Source: Sva-07 sp963707515 (GTDB lineage: Bacteria; Actinomycetota; Acidimicrobiia; Acidimicrobiales; Ilumatobacteraceae). Taken from it: 64,000 nt of DNA. Shown one piece after another: positions 8,419 through 18,240 of the stretch. Location of the stretch: the NCBI GenBank assembly GCA_963707515.1, contig CAVPQI010000001.1:186001-250000 (forward strand). The letters run 5' to 3'. Positions within the stretch are counted from its first letter, which is position 1. Every line of letters starts with the position of its first letter. The position numbers and the translations under genes are program-made. The notes beneath the pieces were generated by a model. It was not told the origin of the DNA. It saw only the letters and a program-made list of their open reading frames with translations, and searched no databases.

Positions 8419-10025
8419 TCAGGACGGGCCGCGCCGCGCCTCGGCCCGGCGCTCGGCCTCGAGTCGTTCGAGCTCGGGGGCCTCGGTGGTCATGTGCGTC
8501 ATCGCTGCCGCGATCGCGTGGTGACCCGCCTGTTCGGCGATCAACCGGTGCATCTCCAGCGCCACCCGGCGGTACGACGGATGGCCCTGCGGCGACGAGC
8601 GCAGCTCGAGCATGTGGATCGCTTCGCGGGCGTTGAACTGCATCACGTAGCGCATGCGGTAGGCCATCGCGACGGCGTACGGCGCCTGTTGCGGATAGTC
8701 GGCGTTGAGCGCGTCGTAGAGGTCCGCCGAGCGGCCCATGGCGTCGTCGAACAAACCGTCGGCGACCGGCCTCGACCACCAGGTCGGGCCGGGTGTAGCC
8801 GTGATTGGGTGTGAGACGCTGCCACTCGATGGTGAGCATGCGATGGCGCTGCAGGTCGCGGAACGCGCCGTAGTCGCTGAGGATGTCGAAGCGGTAGACG
8901 ATGCGTTCGAACGCCCGACCCGGCTTGTGCCGACGGTTCTCCCGCTCGCCGACGTAGGCCGCGGATCAGCGCCACCCGCTCGTCGACCGACAGCGCCCGC
9001 ACCCGGTCGAGCAACTGGTGCTCGGGCAGCGTAGGAGTGGGCGTAGCAGATCGCCGCCAGCAACTTGTCCTCGGCGTCGGGGTCGAAGTCGACGAGTGCC
9101 ACCTCGGCGGTCGGCTCGACCGGCACGTCGCCGAACAGGTCGTCGACGAGCGACGCCGTGTCGCGGTCCGGGTCGCCAGGTACTCGCTCCACGCGCCCGC
9201 CGCGATCGGGCAGGTCGACGCGCCGCAGGAAGCTCGGGATCACCTTGCGCAGCTCGTGGAGCATCAGGTCGGCGTAGCTCGCGGGCTTCGGGCAGCGGGC
9301 TGGCACGCATCCGCAGCAGCAGCGCCTCGAACGCCTGCCCGGTGCCGTAGATGCCGACGTTCGACAGTGGCCGCGGCGGGCAGGATGCCACGGACGGCGT
9401 CGAGCGCCTTGGCCCGTGTGGCCGTGCGGTACACGAACTCGCTGTCGTCGGGCCCGCGGGCGATCGTTGCCCGGACGTGTTCGGTGACGGTCTCGAGGCT
9501 CTGGCTGTAGGCGTCGAAGATGCGGTCGAGGTCGCCGACGTAGCGGGTGCCGAGCGGGCCGGCGAGCACCGCCGGATCGCGGTAGTACCGGTACCGTCCG
9601 CCGAGGCGGGTGTCGTAGCTGATGTAGCGCGTGCTCTGCTCGAGGTAGCTCATCAGCCGGCCCCACTCGAGCACCTTGGTCAACAGGTTGGACGCCTGTT
9701 CACAGGCCAGGTGGACGCCACCGAGCTGGGCGACCGAGTCGTCGCCGTAGTCGAAGAAGACCCGCTCGTAGAGCTCCTCGGCCCGATCGAGGCCGACCGT
9801 GGCGTCGACGGAGTGGTCGCCGCTGACGTCGAGATCGCCGACGAACTCGTCGAGGAACAATCGCCGCAGCGACTTCGGGCTGCGGCTGTAGCGGGCGAAC
9901 AGGGCGCCCTTGACGACCTCGGGCAGGTTGACCAGGGCGAACACCGGTCCGTCGAGGTTGGTGAAGTAGCGACGCAGGATGTCGGCTTCGTCCGCGGTGA
10001 ATGACTCGGGGACGTACACAGCCAC
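8419..10025 (-). CDS. Two-domain ThyX-like (FAD-dependent thymidylate synthase family) protein, frameshifted
   Basis: ATG 10025 opens MAVYVPESFTADEADILRRY. The protein of about 535 residues consists of two ThyX-like halves. The first half holds LYERVFFDYGDDSVAQLGGV and SYLEQSTRYISYDTRLGGRY. The second half holds HSYA, KPGRAFERIVYRFDIL-like sequence and FRDLQRHRMLTIEWQRLTPN, then MQFNAREAIHMLELRSSPQG. Canonical ThyX joins RHR and a downstream QSxRY in one domain to make dTMP from dUMP with FAD and methylenetetrahydrofolate. Here the two half-motifs sit in different domains, so activity is uncertain. At least five frame changes lie between about 9375 and 8770. Confidence 0.7.
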
Positions 10026-10103
10026 GGCCGAACACTCTACGGCGGCGTCTCCAGCGTCCCCGTGATTCCGCGACGCCGCTGACCAGGGACGACGTCGGAA
10101 TGC

Positions 10104-10719
10104 TCAGGCGTAGACGGTTGCCGCGTCCGGCACGACGGCGATCGCCAGCTGCCGCGCCGCGGCCCACGCGCCGCCCGTCGACGTGGACGTCGAGCGCCGT
10201 CGGAAAGGTCCAGTCGGCGCTGCGGACCGAGCGCTGGACGATGTCGGGGTGCGGCACGTGGGCGGCCGTCCGCGCCCGCCGCCGAGCATCGAGGCGAACC
10301 CGGAGGCGCATCGACGCAGCGACCTCGAAGACCTCCGCCCGCCCGTCGTTGGGGTGGCCGCGTGGAGCGACGTCCCACGGCCCGAGGAACTCGGCGTTCA
10401 TCACGATCAGGACGGGCCCCCGCAGCCACCCGCCGCGAGACCACGGCAGGCGAGCCGTGACGTGGGCACAGGCGCGGACGGCGACGCCGTCGAGTCGAAC
10501 CTCGAGGAGGTCGATCGTCAGCTCGTTGAGCGTCGGTCGCCCGACGAGCGACGGGTCGCCGAGCGTACGGGCGAGGTCGCCGCCGCCGATCCCGACTGCG
10601 GTGCCCGTGGCTGCGCTGCGTTCGACGGCGTCGACGACGTCGGCGTCGGTGCGGGCGACGACGAGGCGGTCGGGTGGCGGTACGGCGCGGCCCCACGCCG
10701 ACCCGGGCCGGATCGTCAT
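10104..10719 (-). CDS. Diacylglycerol-kinase/YegS-like C-terminal domain protein, frameshifted near end
   Basis: Start ATG 10719 overlaps the stop of helY (ATGA), so translation is probably coupled. MTIRPGSAWGRAVPPPDRLV is followed by GIGGGDLARTLGDPS. Further on, VLIVMNAEFLGPWDVAPRGH and PNDGRAEVFEV resemble the beta-sandwich half of diacylglycerol/sphingosine kinase-like proteins (their asparagine-rich MNAxxLGxxxVAP and PxDGxxEV turns). Near 10160 the frame changes and the chain ends AAARQLAIAVVPDAATVYA at TGA 10104. At about 204 residues it lacks the canonical GGDGT-type kinase N-terminus. A catalytic role is doubtful and the assignment is tentative. Confidence 0.45.
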
Positions 10720-13424
10720 CGGCCGCCGACCGGGCCAGGCGACGTGGCGCCCGGCGCGGTGGCGCCCGGCGAGGGCGCTGCGGCGGCGCTGTCGGCGACG
10801 ACGCCACGGAAGGCCTGGCGTGCTGCTTCCTCGGCAGCGGCCCGCGTTACCGGGTCCGGGGCGACGATCGCCACCTGGCGCAGCAGGTCGATCAGCTGCT
10901 TCATCGTGCGCACGAAATCGCCACCGCTGAGCTCCTCCTCGCCGACCACCTCGGCGAAGCCCTCACCGGCCACCCAGGCGTGTGCCACGGCAGCGAACGT
11001 GGGGTCCGGTGGACGATGCTGAGCGAGCCCGGCGACACGCTCGGCGGCGGCGAGGTCTTCGCTGATGGCGGCGATGGTCCGCCACCTGCCGCGTACGTCG
11101 CCGTTCGAGAACCACGGCGCGGGCGGGGCGTCGGAGCTGCGGTGCTCGTAGACGATCGTCGACACGAGCGCGGCGACATCGGCAGCGCCGAGACCGTCGA
11201 GCACGCCGGAGCGCAACACCTCGGTCACCAGGAGGTCGGACTCGTGGAACACCCGTGCCAACATCGTGCCGGCATCGGTCAGCGTCCACGCCCGGCGGTC
11301 GAGGTAGCCGAAACGCTCGAGGACGTCGAGCACGCGGTCGAACTGCGTCGCCAGCGAGTGGTTCTTCGAGTTGACCCGCCGCTCGAGATCGGCGATCTCC
11401 CGATCGATGCGCTGCGCCTGCCCGGCGGCGGCGACCTTCGTCCGCAGGTCGGGATCTCGGGCGACCGGGTGGTCATCGGCGGTCTCGCCGTCGCCCGTAC
11501 CCGGGCGGCGACGTCGGCGAGCGTTCTTCAACGAGGCGTCGCGGATGCGTCGAGCGACGTCGCGCCGGTACTCCTTGCGGTTCGGCGCGTACACCGCGGG
11601 CAGGTCGATCGAGCCGAGCGGTGCCGGTGGCTCGTCGAAGTCGTCGGCGCTGACGTACACGGACTTGGCGGTCGGCGTGATCACCGTCAGGCGTGTCCCG
11701 GCTTTGCGGTCGGCGCTGGCGATCACCGCCGCCGGGCCCCGCTCGGTGCCCTTGGCGATACCGATCACGTTCCCCGGGCGGAGTCGGCGGAGCGCGTCGT
11801 CGATCGCCGTCTGCAGCCGGCTGCGGGCGGCGTCGCGATCGGTGCGCTCGCGGTCACGCAGCTCGACGTACTCGGCGATGTCGCCGTGATCACTGGCTGC
11901 ACTCCGCCAGAGGTCGGCAGCGGCGTTGCGCCGTCGTTCCAGCCGTGCCTCGAGGCGGACCACGTCGCGGTCGGCCTGGTACTGGGCGAACGACAGGTTG
12001 AGCAGGTGATGTGCCTCGTCGCTGCTGTACGTGCGGATCAGGTTGGCCGCCATGTTGTACGTCGGGTGGAACGCCGAGCGGAGGTGGAACGACGTGCTGC
12101 CGGCGAGCTCGGCGACCTCGTCGAAGCGCACCCACGGCGACCAGAGGACGACGGCGGTGCCGCGGTCGTCGATCCCTCGCCTGCCGGCGCGGCCCGTCAA
12201 CTGGGTGTACTCCCCCGCCGTCAGCCGTTCGTGGCGTTCGCCGGTGAACTTGGTCAACTTCTCGATGACCACCGAACGCGCCGGCATGTTGATCCCCACG
12301 GCGAGCGTCTCGGTGGCGAAGACGACCTTCACCAGCCCTTCGGTGAAGCACGCCTCGACGACCTCCTTCATCGGCGGGACCATGCCGGCGTGGTGGGCGG
12401 CGACCCCGGCGGCGAGCTGGCGGGCGAACTGCTCGTAGCCGAGCACGGCCAGATCGGCCTCGTCGAGTGCGCCGAGCCGCTCGTCGAGGATGCGCTGGAT
12501 GGCGACCCGCTCGTCGGCGTCGTTGAGCTCGAGCCCGGCATCGACGCACGACGCCGCGGCGGCGTCGCACTGGGCACGGCTGAAGATGAAGTAGATGGCC
12601 GGCAGCAGCTGGCGACGGGCGAGCAACTCGACGGTCTCGACGCGGCTCGGCGGGGCGAGCACGCGGCGGTGGGCGCCGCGGGTGCGTTCGCGGTCACCGG
12701 CGCGGCCGTGTTGACGGCCCCGTGGCCCGCCGCGGACCGCCGACTCGTCGAGCTGCATCGCCTCACGGTTCATCCGCCCGCTGGCGAAGACCGGGAGCAT
12801 CCGCAGGCGGTCGTTGGTGCGGTCGGCGACGAGGTACTCGCTGTCGAGGCGGACGGGACGCCGCCGTTCGACGATCGCCGTGGTCGGCCCCCGGGCGGTG
12901 CTGATCCAGTCGGCGAGCTCGTCGACGTTGCTCACCGTTGCCGACAGGCACACCAGCTGCACGTGCTGGGGCAGGTGGATGATGACCTCCTCCCACACCG
13001 GTCCGCGGTAGGCGTCCTGCAAGAAGTGCACCTCGTCGAGCACGACCAGGCCGACGTCGGCGAGCTGGCGCGAGCGCCCGTAGATCATGTTGCGCAGCAC
13101 CTCGGTCGTCATCACGACGATCGGGGCGTCACCGTTGATCGAGTTGTCGCCCGTCAACAGCCCCACGGCGTCGTCGCCGTACCGGGCGCGCAGGTCGCGG
13201 TACTTCTGGTTCGAGAGCGCTTTGATCGGGGCCGTGTAGAAGGCGCGCCGTCCTCCGCCCAGGGCGCGGTGGATGCCGTACTCGGCAACGACCGTCTTGC
13301 CGCTGCCGGTCGGCGCGGCGACGACGACGTGGCGGCCGTCGTCGAGGGCGTCGAAGGCGTCGTTCTGGAAGCGGTCGATCGGGAACGGGTAGCCCCGGAC
13401 GAAGGTCTCCCGCGACTCGTTCAC
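10716..13424 (-). CDS. helY: Ski2-like DEAD/DEAH-box RNA helicase, HelY-type
   Basis: This intact 902-residue protein has the superfamily 2 motifs in order: Walker A APTGSGKT (residues 37-44), TAPIKALSNQKYRDL (motif Ia), TTEVLRNMIY (Ib), VVLDEVHFLQD (motif II), CLSATVSNVDELADW (III), FATETLAVGINMPA (V) and QLTGRAGRRGID (VI). The last two and the total length match the HelY/Mtr4/Ski2 group, ATP-dependent RNA helicases thought to act in RNA turnover. The C-terminal half carries the helical DSHCT-like region. The GTG start overlaps the tatC stop (GTGA), and its own stop overlaps the next start. Confidence 0.88.
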   Translation of the reverse strand: MNESRETFVRGYPFPIDRFQNDAFDALDDGRHVVVAAPTGSGKTVVAEYGIHRALGGGRRAFYTAPIKALSNQKYRDLRARYGDDAVGLLTGDNSINGDAPIVVMTTEVLRNMIYGRSRQLADVGLVVLDEVHFLQDAYRGPVWEEVIIHLPQHVQLVCLSATVSNVDELADWISTARGPTTAIVERRRPVRLDSEYLVADRTNDRLRMLPVFASGRMNREAMQLDESAVRGGPRGRQHGRAGDRERTRGAHRRVLAPPSRVETVELLARRQLLPAIYFIFSRAQCDAAAASCVDAGLELNDADERVAIQRILDERLGALDEADLAVLGYEQFARQLAAGVAAHHAGMVPPMKEVVEACFTEGLVKVVFATETLAVGINMPARSVVIEKLTKFTGERHERLTAGEYTQLTGRAGRRGIDDRGTAVVLWSPWVRFDEVAELAGSTSFHLRSAFHPTYNMAANLIRTYSSDEAHHLLNLSFAQYQADRDVVRLEARLERRRNAAADLWRSAASDHGDIAEYVELRDRERTDRDAARSRLQTAIDDALRRLRPGNVIGIAKGTERGPAAVIASADRKAGTRLTVITPTAKSVYVSADDFDEPPAPLGSIDLPAVYAPNRKEYRRDVARRIRDASLKNARRRRRPGTGDGETADDHPVARDPDLRTKVAAAGQAQRIDREIADLERRVNSKNHSLATQFDRVLDVLERFGYLDRRAWTLTDAGTMLARVFHESDLLVTEVLRSGVLDGLGAADVAALVSTIVYEHRSSDAPPAPWFSNGDVRGRWRTIAAISEDLAAAERVAGLAQHRPPDPTFAAVAHAWVAGEGFAEVVGEEELSGGDFVRTMKQLIDLLRQVAIVAPDPVTRAAAEEAARQAFRGVVADSAAAAPSPGATAPGATSPGPVGGR

Positions 13425-14188
13425 GTCTCGACGGGGCGCCGGCGAACGACGAGCCAGCCGACGAGGATGGCCAGGAAGTAGAGGATCGTCATCGGCACGC
13501 CGAGCATCGCCAGCGTGACCGGGTCACCCGAGGGCGTGATGACCGCCGCCAGCACGGCGATGCCGACGACCGACATGCGCCAGCTGCCGAGCAACCGCTT
13601 CGGAGTGATCACGCCGACGAGCTGCAAGAACACGAGCAGCACCGGCAACAAGAAGCCGATGCCGAAGGCGGCGATCATCAAGCCGATCAGGCTGACGTAG
13701 CTGGCGACCGAGAAGAACTGGTTGACGTCGTCGCCGGACCACGAGATGAGGAAGTTCAGCGCCTGCGGCGTGGTGATGTAGGCGAGCACGCCTCCCGCGG
13801 CGAACAGCGTCACCGACGACACGATGAACGGGATCGCGTACCGCTTCTCCTTGGGGTTCAGTGCCGGGACGACGAACCGCCAGATCTGCCAGAGCAGCAC
13901 CGGCATGGCCATGATGATGCCGCCGTACATGCCGACGCGCAGCCGGGTGGCCAGGCCCTCGGTCGGGGTGAAGGTGTTCAGCGACGGGTCGCAGAAGTTC
14001 GCCGGCTTGGAGTTGCAGAGATCGACGTACGGCTGCTTGAGGAAGTCGAGCACCTGGTCGTAGAAGGCGACGATGAGCACCATGCCCAGGGCGACCGCCA
14101 ACGCCGAGCGGATGATGCGCACACGCAGCTCACCGAGGTGCTCGGTGAGCGTCATCGTGCCGGGGTCGACCTGTTCGCCGGCCGTCAT
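13421..14188 (-). CDS. tatC: Sec-independent protein translocase TatC
   Basis: TatC (255 residues) is the membrane receptor for twin-arginine signal peptides and binds them together with TatB. The N-terminal TLTEHLGELRVRIIRSALAV is the conserved cytoplasmic start, with the invariant Glu in HLGELR. Six hydrophobic segments follow, including LLWQIWRFVVPALNPKEKR (the conserved FxxPxLxxxEKR loop), FGIGFLLPVLLVFLQLVGVI and a C-terminal ILYFLAILVGWLVV. The gene is 16 bases downstream of tatB and overlaps helY, so all three are probably transcribed together. The frame is intact. Confidence 0.93.
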   Translation of the reverse strand: MTAGEQVDPGTMTLTEHLGELRVRIIRSALAVALGMVLIVAFYDQVLDFLKQPYVDLCNSKPANFCDPSLNTFTPTEGLATRLRVGMYGGIIMAMPVLLWQIWRFVVPALNPKEKRYAIPFIVSSVTLFAAGGVLAYITTPQALNFLISWSGDDVNQFFSVASYVSLIGLMIAAFGIGFLLPVLLVFLQLVGVITPKRLLGSWRMSVVGIAVLAAVITPSGDPVTLAMLGVPMTILYFLAILVGWLVVRRRPVET

Positions 14189-14204
14189 GATCGGGGCCGC
14201 AGGG

Positions 14205-14573
14205 TCATGAGGCGAGGTCGTCGGCGTCCGTCGTGTCGTGTGGCGCTGCGGGCGGTGTGTCTGCTGACGCCACGTCGATCGGCTCGGGGTGGACCCGCTC
14301 GGCGTCGCGGCGCAACCGCTCCTCGGCCTCCGCTTCGTCGGTGATCTTGCGCGGGTCGGCGGCGTCGCGCACCATCTCGGCGGTCTCGCGCATCTCGCGC
14401 ATCGGTTCGTCGAGGGCAGATTTCAATTCGGACTGGAACCCGGAGCTCATCTTCTTGAAGTCGGCATACGTGCGCGAGAACTTGCGGATCGCGTCGGGCA
14501 GCTTCTCCGGCCCGAGCACCACCAGCGCGAGCAGCAGGATCACGATGATCTCGCTGCCCTGGAGATTGAACAC
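14205..14573 (-). CDS. tatB: Sec-independent protein translocase TatB
   Basis: The 122-residue protein starts at GTG 14573. It has one N-terminal membrane helix (GSEIIVILLLALVVLGPEKL) followed by the LP hinge and an amphipathic helix (DAIRKFSRTYADFKKM), then a long charged tail. This is the TatA/B architecture. The Glu in the membrane helix and the long tail favour TatB over TatA. Together with TatC it forms the signal-peptide receptor. No separate tatA is seen in the window. A substrate candidate is the molybdopterin protein at 46976-48524. Confidence 0.85.
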   Translation of the reverse strand: MFNLQGSEIIVILLLALVVLGPEKLPDAIRKFSRTYADFKKMSSGFQSELKSALDEPMREMRETAEMVRDAADPRKITDEAEAEERLRRDAERVHPEPIDVASADTPPAAPHDTTDADDLAS

Positions 14574-14608
14574 GGCCGCAGTCTACGGGCCTGCCATCAT
14601 GACCCGGA

Positions 14609-15344
14609 GTGCAGCAACGCCTTCCATCCCTCCTCGACCCGCCGATCACGTTCGCCCATCGTGGCGCGCGCGCCAACGCCCCGGAGAACACGCTCGAGGC
14701 CTTCGAGCTGGGCCTCCGCCTCGGGGCGAGCGGTCTCGAGAGCGACGTGTGGCTCACCGCCGACGGCATCCCGGTGCTCGAACACGACGGCGTGATCCGC
14801 CGGGGAATCCGTCGCCAGGCGATCTCGACGATCCCTCGTGAGGAGCTACCGGGCCACATCCCGTCGCTGGAGGACCTGTTGCGGGCGTGCGGAACCGACT
14901 ACTCGCTGTCGCTCGACCTCAAGGACCCTGCGTCGGCGGAGCCGATCGCCGACGTCGTCGCCGCCGTCGACGCGTCGATGCTCGAGCGGGTGTGGCTGTG
15001 CGAGACCGACCTCGACCGCGTCGTGGCGCTGCGCCAGCGGTTCGACGAGCGTCACCAGCCGATCCGACTGCTGCAGAGCACCCGGCTGGCGCGCATCACC
15101 GGCACACCCGAGATGCGTGCCGCCGCGCTGGCCCAGGCACGGATCGACGGCGATCAACCTGCACCGCACCGACTGGAACGGCGGTTTGGTGACGTTGTTC
15201 CACCGCTTCGGGCTGGCCGCCTTCGGCTGGGACATGCAGCTCGAGTACGAGATCCGCGAGAGCCTCCGGATGGGTCTCGACGCGGTCTACAGCGATCACG
15301 TCGACGTGATGCAGGACGCGTTCCGCGCCGAGATCGGCCGCTGA
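14609..15344 (+). CDS. Glycerophosphodiester phosphodiesterase, frameshifted near C-terminus
   Basis: GTG 14609 starts MQQRLPSLLDPPITFAHRGA. The TIM-barrel GDPD signatures are HRGARANAPENTLEAF (catalytic His-Arg and the Glu/Asn of the metal site) and LESDVWLTADGIPVLEHDG (metal Glu/Asp and the second His). Family enzymes hydrolyse glycerophosphodiesters to an alcohol and glycerol 3-phosphate. At about 15148 the frame changes; the remainder reads INLHRTDWNGGLVTLFHRFG, then GLDAVYSDHVDVMQDAFRAE up to TGA 15344. Restored length is about 244 residues. There is no signal peptide, so a cytoplasmic site is likely. It is divergent from tatB. Confidence 0.82.
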
Positions 15345-15368
15345 GCGCGCCGCGTCACACTGCGTGGC

Positions 15369-15980
15369 TCAGAGCCACTGCCAGTGGCTCTGTGGCCAGA
15401 ACACGACGAACGCCCGACCCACGAGGTCGTCTTCGTTGATCGGCCCGATCTCGCGCGAGTCCTGGGAGCCGCCGCGGTTGTCGCCCATCACGAACACGTG
15501 ATCATCGGGGATCGGCGCCGACGGACCGAAGTCGCCACCGCAGTCGGACTGCGTGACGACCTCCGGGTCGAGGTACGGCTCGTTGAGCACCCGGCCGTCG
15601 ATGAGCACCGTGCAGTTGCGGATCTGGACCGTTTCGCCGGGCAGCCCGATGACCCGCTTGATCAGGTCGCGCTCGGATGCGCCGCTGATCTGGTGGAGGA
15701 CGACGACGTCGCCGCGGTTGGGGTCGTGGAGGCGGTACGAGAGCTTGTTGACGAAGACCCGGTCGCCGGTGTCGAGGGTGGAGTACATCGACTCGCCCTC
15801 GACGACGAAGTGGGCGATGACGAAGGTTCGTACGACGAACGCCACGAGGAGGGCGATGGCGACGACGATCGCCCAGTCGAGCACCATCCGCACGCCGGGC
15901 GGCAGGCGCGACTTCTTGCTTCCGGGTACGGGGGTGTCGTCCGGTTCGGCGGCGGGTTGCAAGCTGGTCTCGGACGTCAC
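15369..15980 (-). CDS. lepB: Signal peptidase I
   Basis: This intact 203-residue type I signal peptidase cleaves Sec and Tat signal peptides at the outer face of the membrane. One N-terminal membrane anchor (LDWAIVVAIALLVAFVVRTF) is preceded by a basic segment. The catalytic Ser lies in VEGESMYSTL, and the catalytic Lys in RDLIKRVIGLPGETV. Box E appears as HVFVMGDNRGGSQDSREIGP. The gene stands alone between the convergent phosphodiesterase gene and the upstream pafA gene on the same strand. Confidence 0.92.
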   Translation of the reverse strand: MTSETSLQPAAEPDDTPVPGSKKSRLPPGVRMVLDWAIVVAIALLVAFVVRTFVIAHFVVEGESMYSTLDTGDRVFVNKLSYRLHDPNRGDVVVLHQISGASERDLIKRVIGLPGETVQIRNCTVLIDGRVLNEPYLDPEVVTQSDCGGDFGPSAPIPDDHVFVMGDNRGGSQDSREIGPINEDDLVGRAFVVFWPQSHWQWL

Positions 15981-16023
15981 GCGGCAACAACGGTAACCGC
16001 GGCGGCGGGCGACGCGTTGCCGG

Positions 16024-17383
16024 TCAGAGCGACTCGATCAGGCGGTCGACGCGCTCGTCACGGCTCTTGAACGGGTCCTTGCAGAGCACGGTCCGCTGGG
16101 CCTGGTCGTTGAGCTTGAGATGCACCCAGTCGACGGTGTAATCGCGCTTGCGCTCCTTGGCCCGCTTGACGAACTCGCCACGCAGCCGGGCGCGGGTGGT
16201 CTGCGGCGGCACGTCGACGGCGGTGGCGATGTCCTCGTCGGTGCAGATGCGCTCGACGAGCCCGCGGTCCTGCATCTTGTAGAACGGGCTGCGGGCCCGC
16301 GAGACGTCGTGGTACTGAAGGTCGAGGAGCTGCACCCGCGGGTGTCCGAACGGCAGGTCGTGGCGCTCGCGGAAGGCTTCGAGGAGTTTGTACTTGATCA
16401 CCCAGTCGACCTCGCGGTCGAGCAGCAGCGGGTCCTTCTCGATGGTCGTGATGCAGTGCTCCCACATCTCGAGCGCCCGCTCCTCGAGCGGCGGGAAACC
16501 CTGGCTGTCGGCGTAGCGCAACGCCCGGTCGAGGTACTCGCGCTGGATGTCGAGCGCCGAGACCTCGCGGCCGTTGGCCAGGCGCACCGTCCGGCGGCAG
16601 GTGATGTCGTGGCTGATCTCGCGGATCGCCCGGATCGGGTTCTCCAGCGTCATGTCGCGCAGCACGACGTTGTCGTCCTCCAGCATCCGCAGCATGCACG
16701 CCGCGGCGCCGACCTTGACGAAGTTGGTGTACTCGCTCATGTTCGAGTCACCGACGATGACGTGCAGCCGGCGGTACTTCTCGGCGTCGGCGTGCGGCTC
16801 GTCGCGGGTGTTGATGATCGGCCGGCTGCGGGTCGTCGCCGACGACACGCCCTCCCAGATGTGCTCGGCGCGCTGGGCGATCGAATAGGTCGCGCCGCGG
16901 GCGGTCTGGAGGACCTTGCCGGCGCCGGTGTAGATCTGGCGGGAGACGAAGAACGGGATCAACACCTCGGCGTAGTGACCGAGGTCGTCGTCGCGGCTCG
17001 TGCAGTAGTTCTCGTGGCAGCCGTAGGAGTTGCCGGCGGAGTCGGTGTTGTTCTTGAACAGGTAGATCGTGCCGCGGATCGACTCCTCGGCAAGGCGCTG
17101 CTCGGCGGACTCGACGAGCTGTTCGAGGATCCGCTCCCCCGCCTTGTCGTGGACGACCAGCTCGTAGAGCGAGTCGCACTCGGGTGTCGCGTACTCGGGG
17201 TGTGAGCCGACGTCGAGGTAGAGGCGGGCACCGTTCTGGAGGAACACGTTCGAGCTGCGTCCCCACGACACCACTCGGCGGAACAGGTAGCGGGCGACCT
17301 CGTCGGGGCTCAGACGACGCTGCCCGCGGCAGCGTGCACGTGACCCCGTACTCGTTCTCGAGCCCGTAGATGCGGCGCTCCAT
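16024..17383 (-). CDS. pafA: Pup-protein ligase
   Basis: PafA uses ATP to link the C-terminal Glu of Pup to substrate lysines. ATG 17383 gives MERRIYGLENEYGVTCTL, with the Glu-bearing nucleotide-site motif shared by PafA and Dop. After a frame change near 17330 the long remaining frame runs from LSPDEVARYLFRRVVSWGRS through TIYLFKNNTDSAGNSYGCHE, DEPHADAEKYRRLHVIVGDS and VDWVIKYKLLEAF to the end. Restored length is about 452 residues, as expected. Unlike many actinobacteria it is separated by about 4 kb (pxp operon, phosphotransferase, VOC) from the pup-prcBA cluster. A run of matching segments shows it is a Dop paralogue. Confidence 0.9.
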
Positions 17384-17412
17384 GACGGCAACCTAGCTGA
17401 CCGGTGTCTGGC

Positions 17413-18240
17413 TCAGGTGTGGAAGCGGAGGCGGGTGCCGGGGCGCGACTGAGCGAGGCGGGGCAGGTCGCCGGGGTCGACGACGGCGAGCACCGGGTAG
17501 CCGCCGGTGGTCGGGTGGTTGGTGAGCATCACGATCGGCTCACCCGCGGGGGTGATCTGGACGGCGCCCGGGACGAGCCCGGCGCTCGGCAGGCCGTCGG
17601 CGCTGCGGGTGCGGGCCAGCGGGCGGGCGGCGAGGCGGGCGCCGACGCGGCTGACATCGGGACTCACGGTCCACTCCCGCGCCGTCAACGCTCCCAGACC
17701 ATCGGCGAACCAGTCGACCTGCGGACCCGGCCAGACGCGGAGCGGGCCGTCGGCGAACCGTTGCGGTGCGTGCTCGGCCGCCACGTCCGCGACGGGCGCG
17801 ACGCCGACCGACACGATGTCGCCGGTGACGATCGGCGGGGGTCCGACGCCCGACAACGTGTCGTGCGATCGCGACCCGAGCACCGGGACGACGTCGACAC
17901 CACCGCCGACCGCCAGGTATCCCCACAGGGCGCCGGGCGCTGGGTCGACGCGCAGCCGCTGCCCGGCGGCGAGCACGTGACGGCTGCCGTCGGTGCTGCG
18001 GGCGACGACGAGTGCCGTCACCGCCTCGACCACCAGCCCCCCGAGCGTCTCGATCGTCGCCGCCGACGGTGCGTTGCGGACGAGCCGGTTGACGAGATCG
18101 TGCGTCGTCCGGTCGACGGCGCCGGCGGTCGGCACACCGAGATGGGCGAACCCGCCCCGACCGTGGTCCTGGATCGTCGTCCCCCACCCGACCTCCACCA
18201 CCATGAGCGTTCGCCTAATTCGTTTCGTGACGTCGCTCAT
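17413..18240 (-). CDS. pxpC: 5-oxoprolinase subunit C
   Basis: PxpC (formerly KipA or biotin-dependent carboxyltransferase-like) forms, with PxpA and PxpB, the ATP-dependent enzyme that opens 5-oxoproline to glutamate. The family signatures are VEVGWGTTIQDHGRGGFAHL, GVPTAGAVDRTTHDLVNRLV and IMLTNHPTTGGYPVLAVV near the C-terminus. Start ATG 18240 overlaps the pxpB stop (ATGA). A second in-frame start lies at 18204 (MVVEVGWG). Length is about 275 residues. The frame is intact. Confidence 0.88.
   Translation of the reverse strand: MSDVTKRIRRTLMVVEVGWGTTIQDHGRGGFAHLGVPTAGAVDRTTHDLVNRLVRNAPSAATIETLGGLVVEAVTALVVARSTDGSRHVLAAGQRLRVDPAPGALWGYLAVGGGVDVVPVLGSRSHDTLSGVGPPPIVTGDIVSVGVAPVADVAAEHAPQRFADGPLRVWPGPQVDWFADGLGALTAREWTVSPDVSRVGARLAARPLARTRSADGLPSAGLVPGAVQITPAGEPIVMLTNHPTTGGYPVLAVVDPGDLPRLAQSRPGTRLRFHT

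Noticed and set aside
7966..8524. Plus-strand frames rich in Val/Ser (SSSSSAS, VVVV)
   Set aside because: They mirror the Asp/Glu-rich minus-strand DUF4193-like protein.
10674..13481. 935-codon open frame on the plus strand
   Set aside because: It is the mirror of helY in a GC-rich genome: composition is Asp/Arg/Val/Gly/His-rich with no domain, while the minus frame has all helicase motifs.
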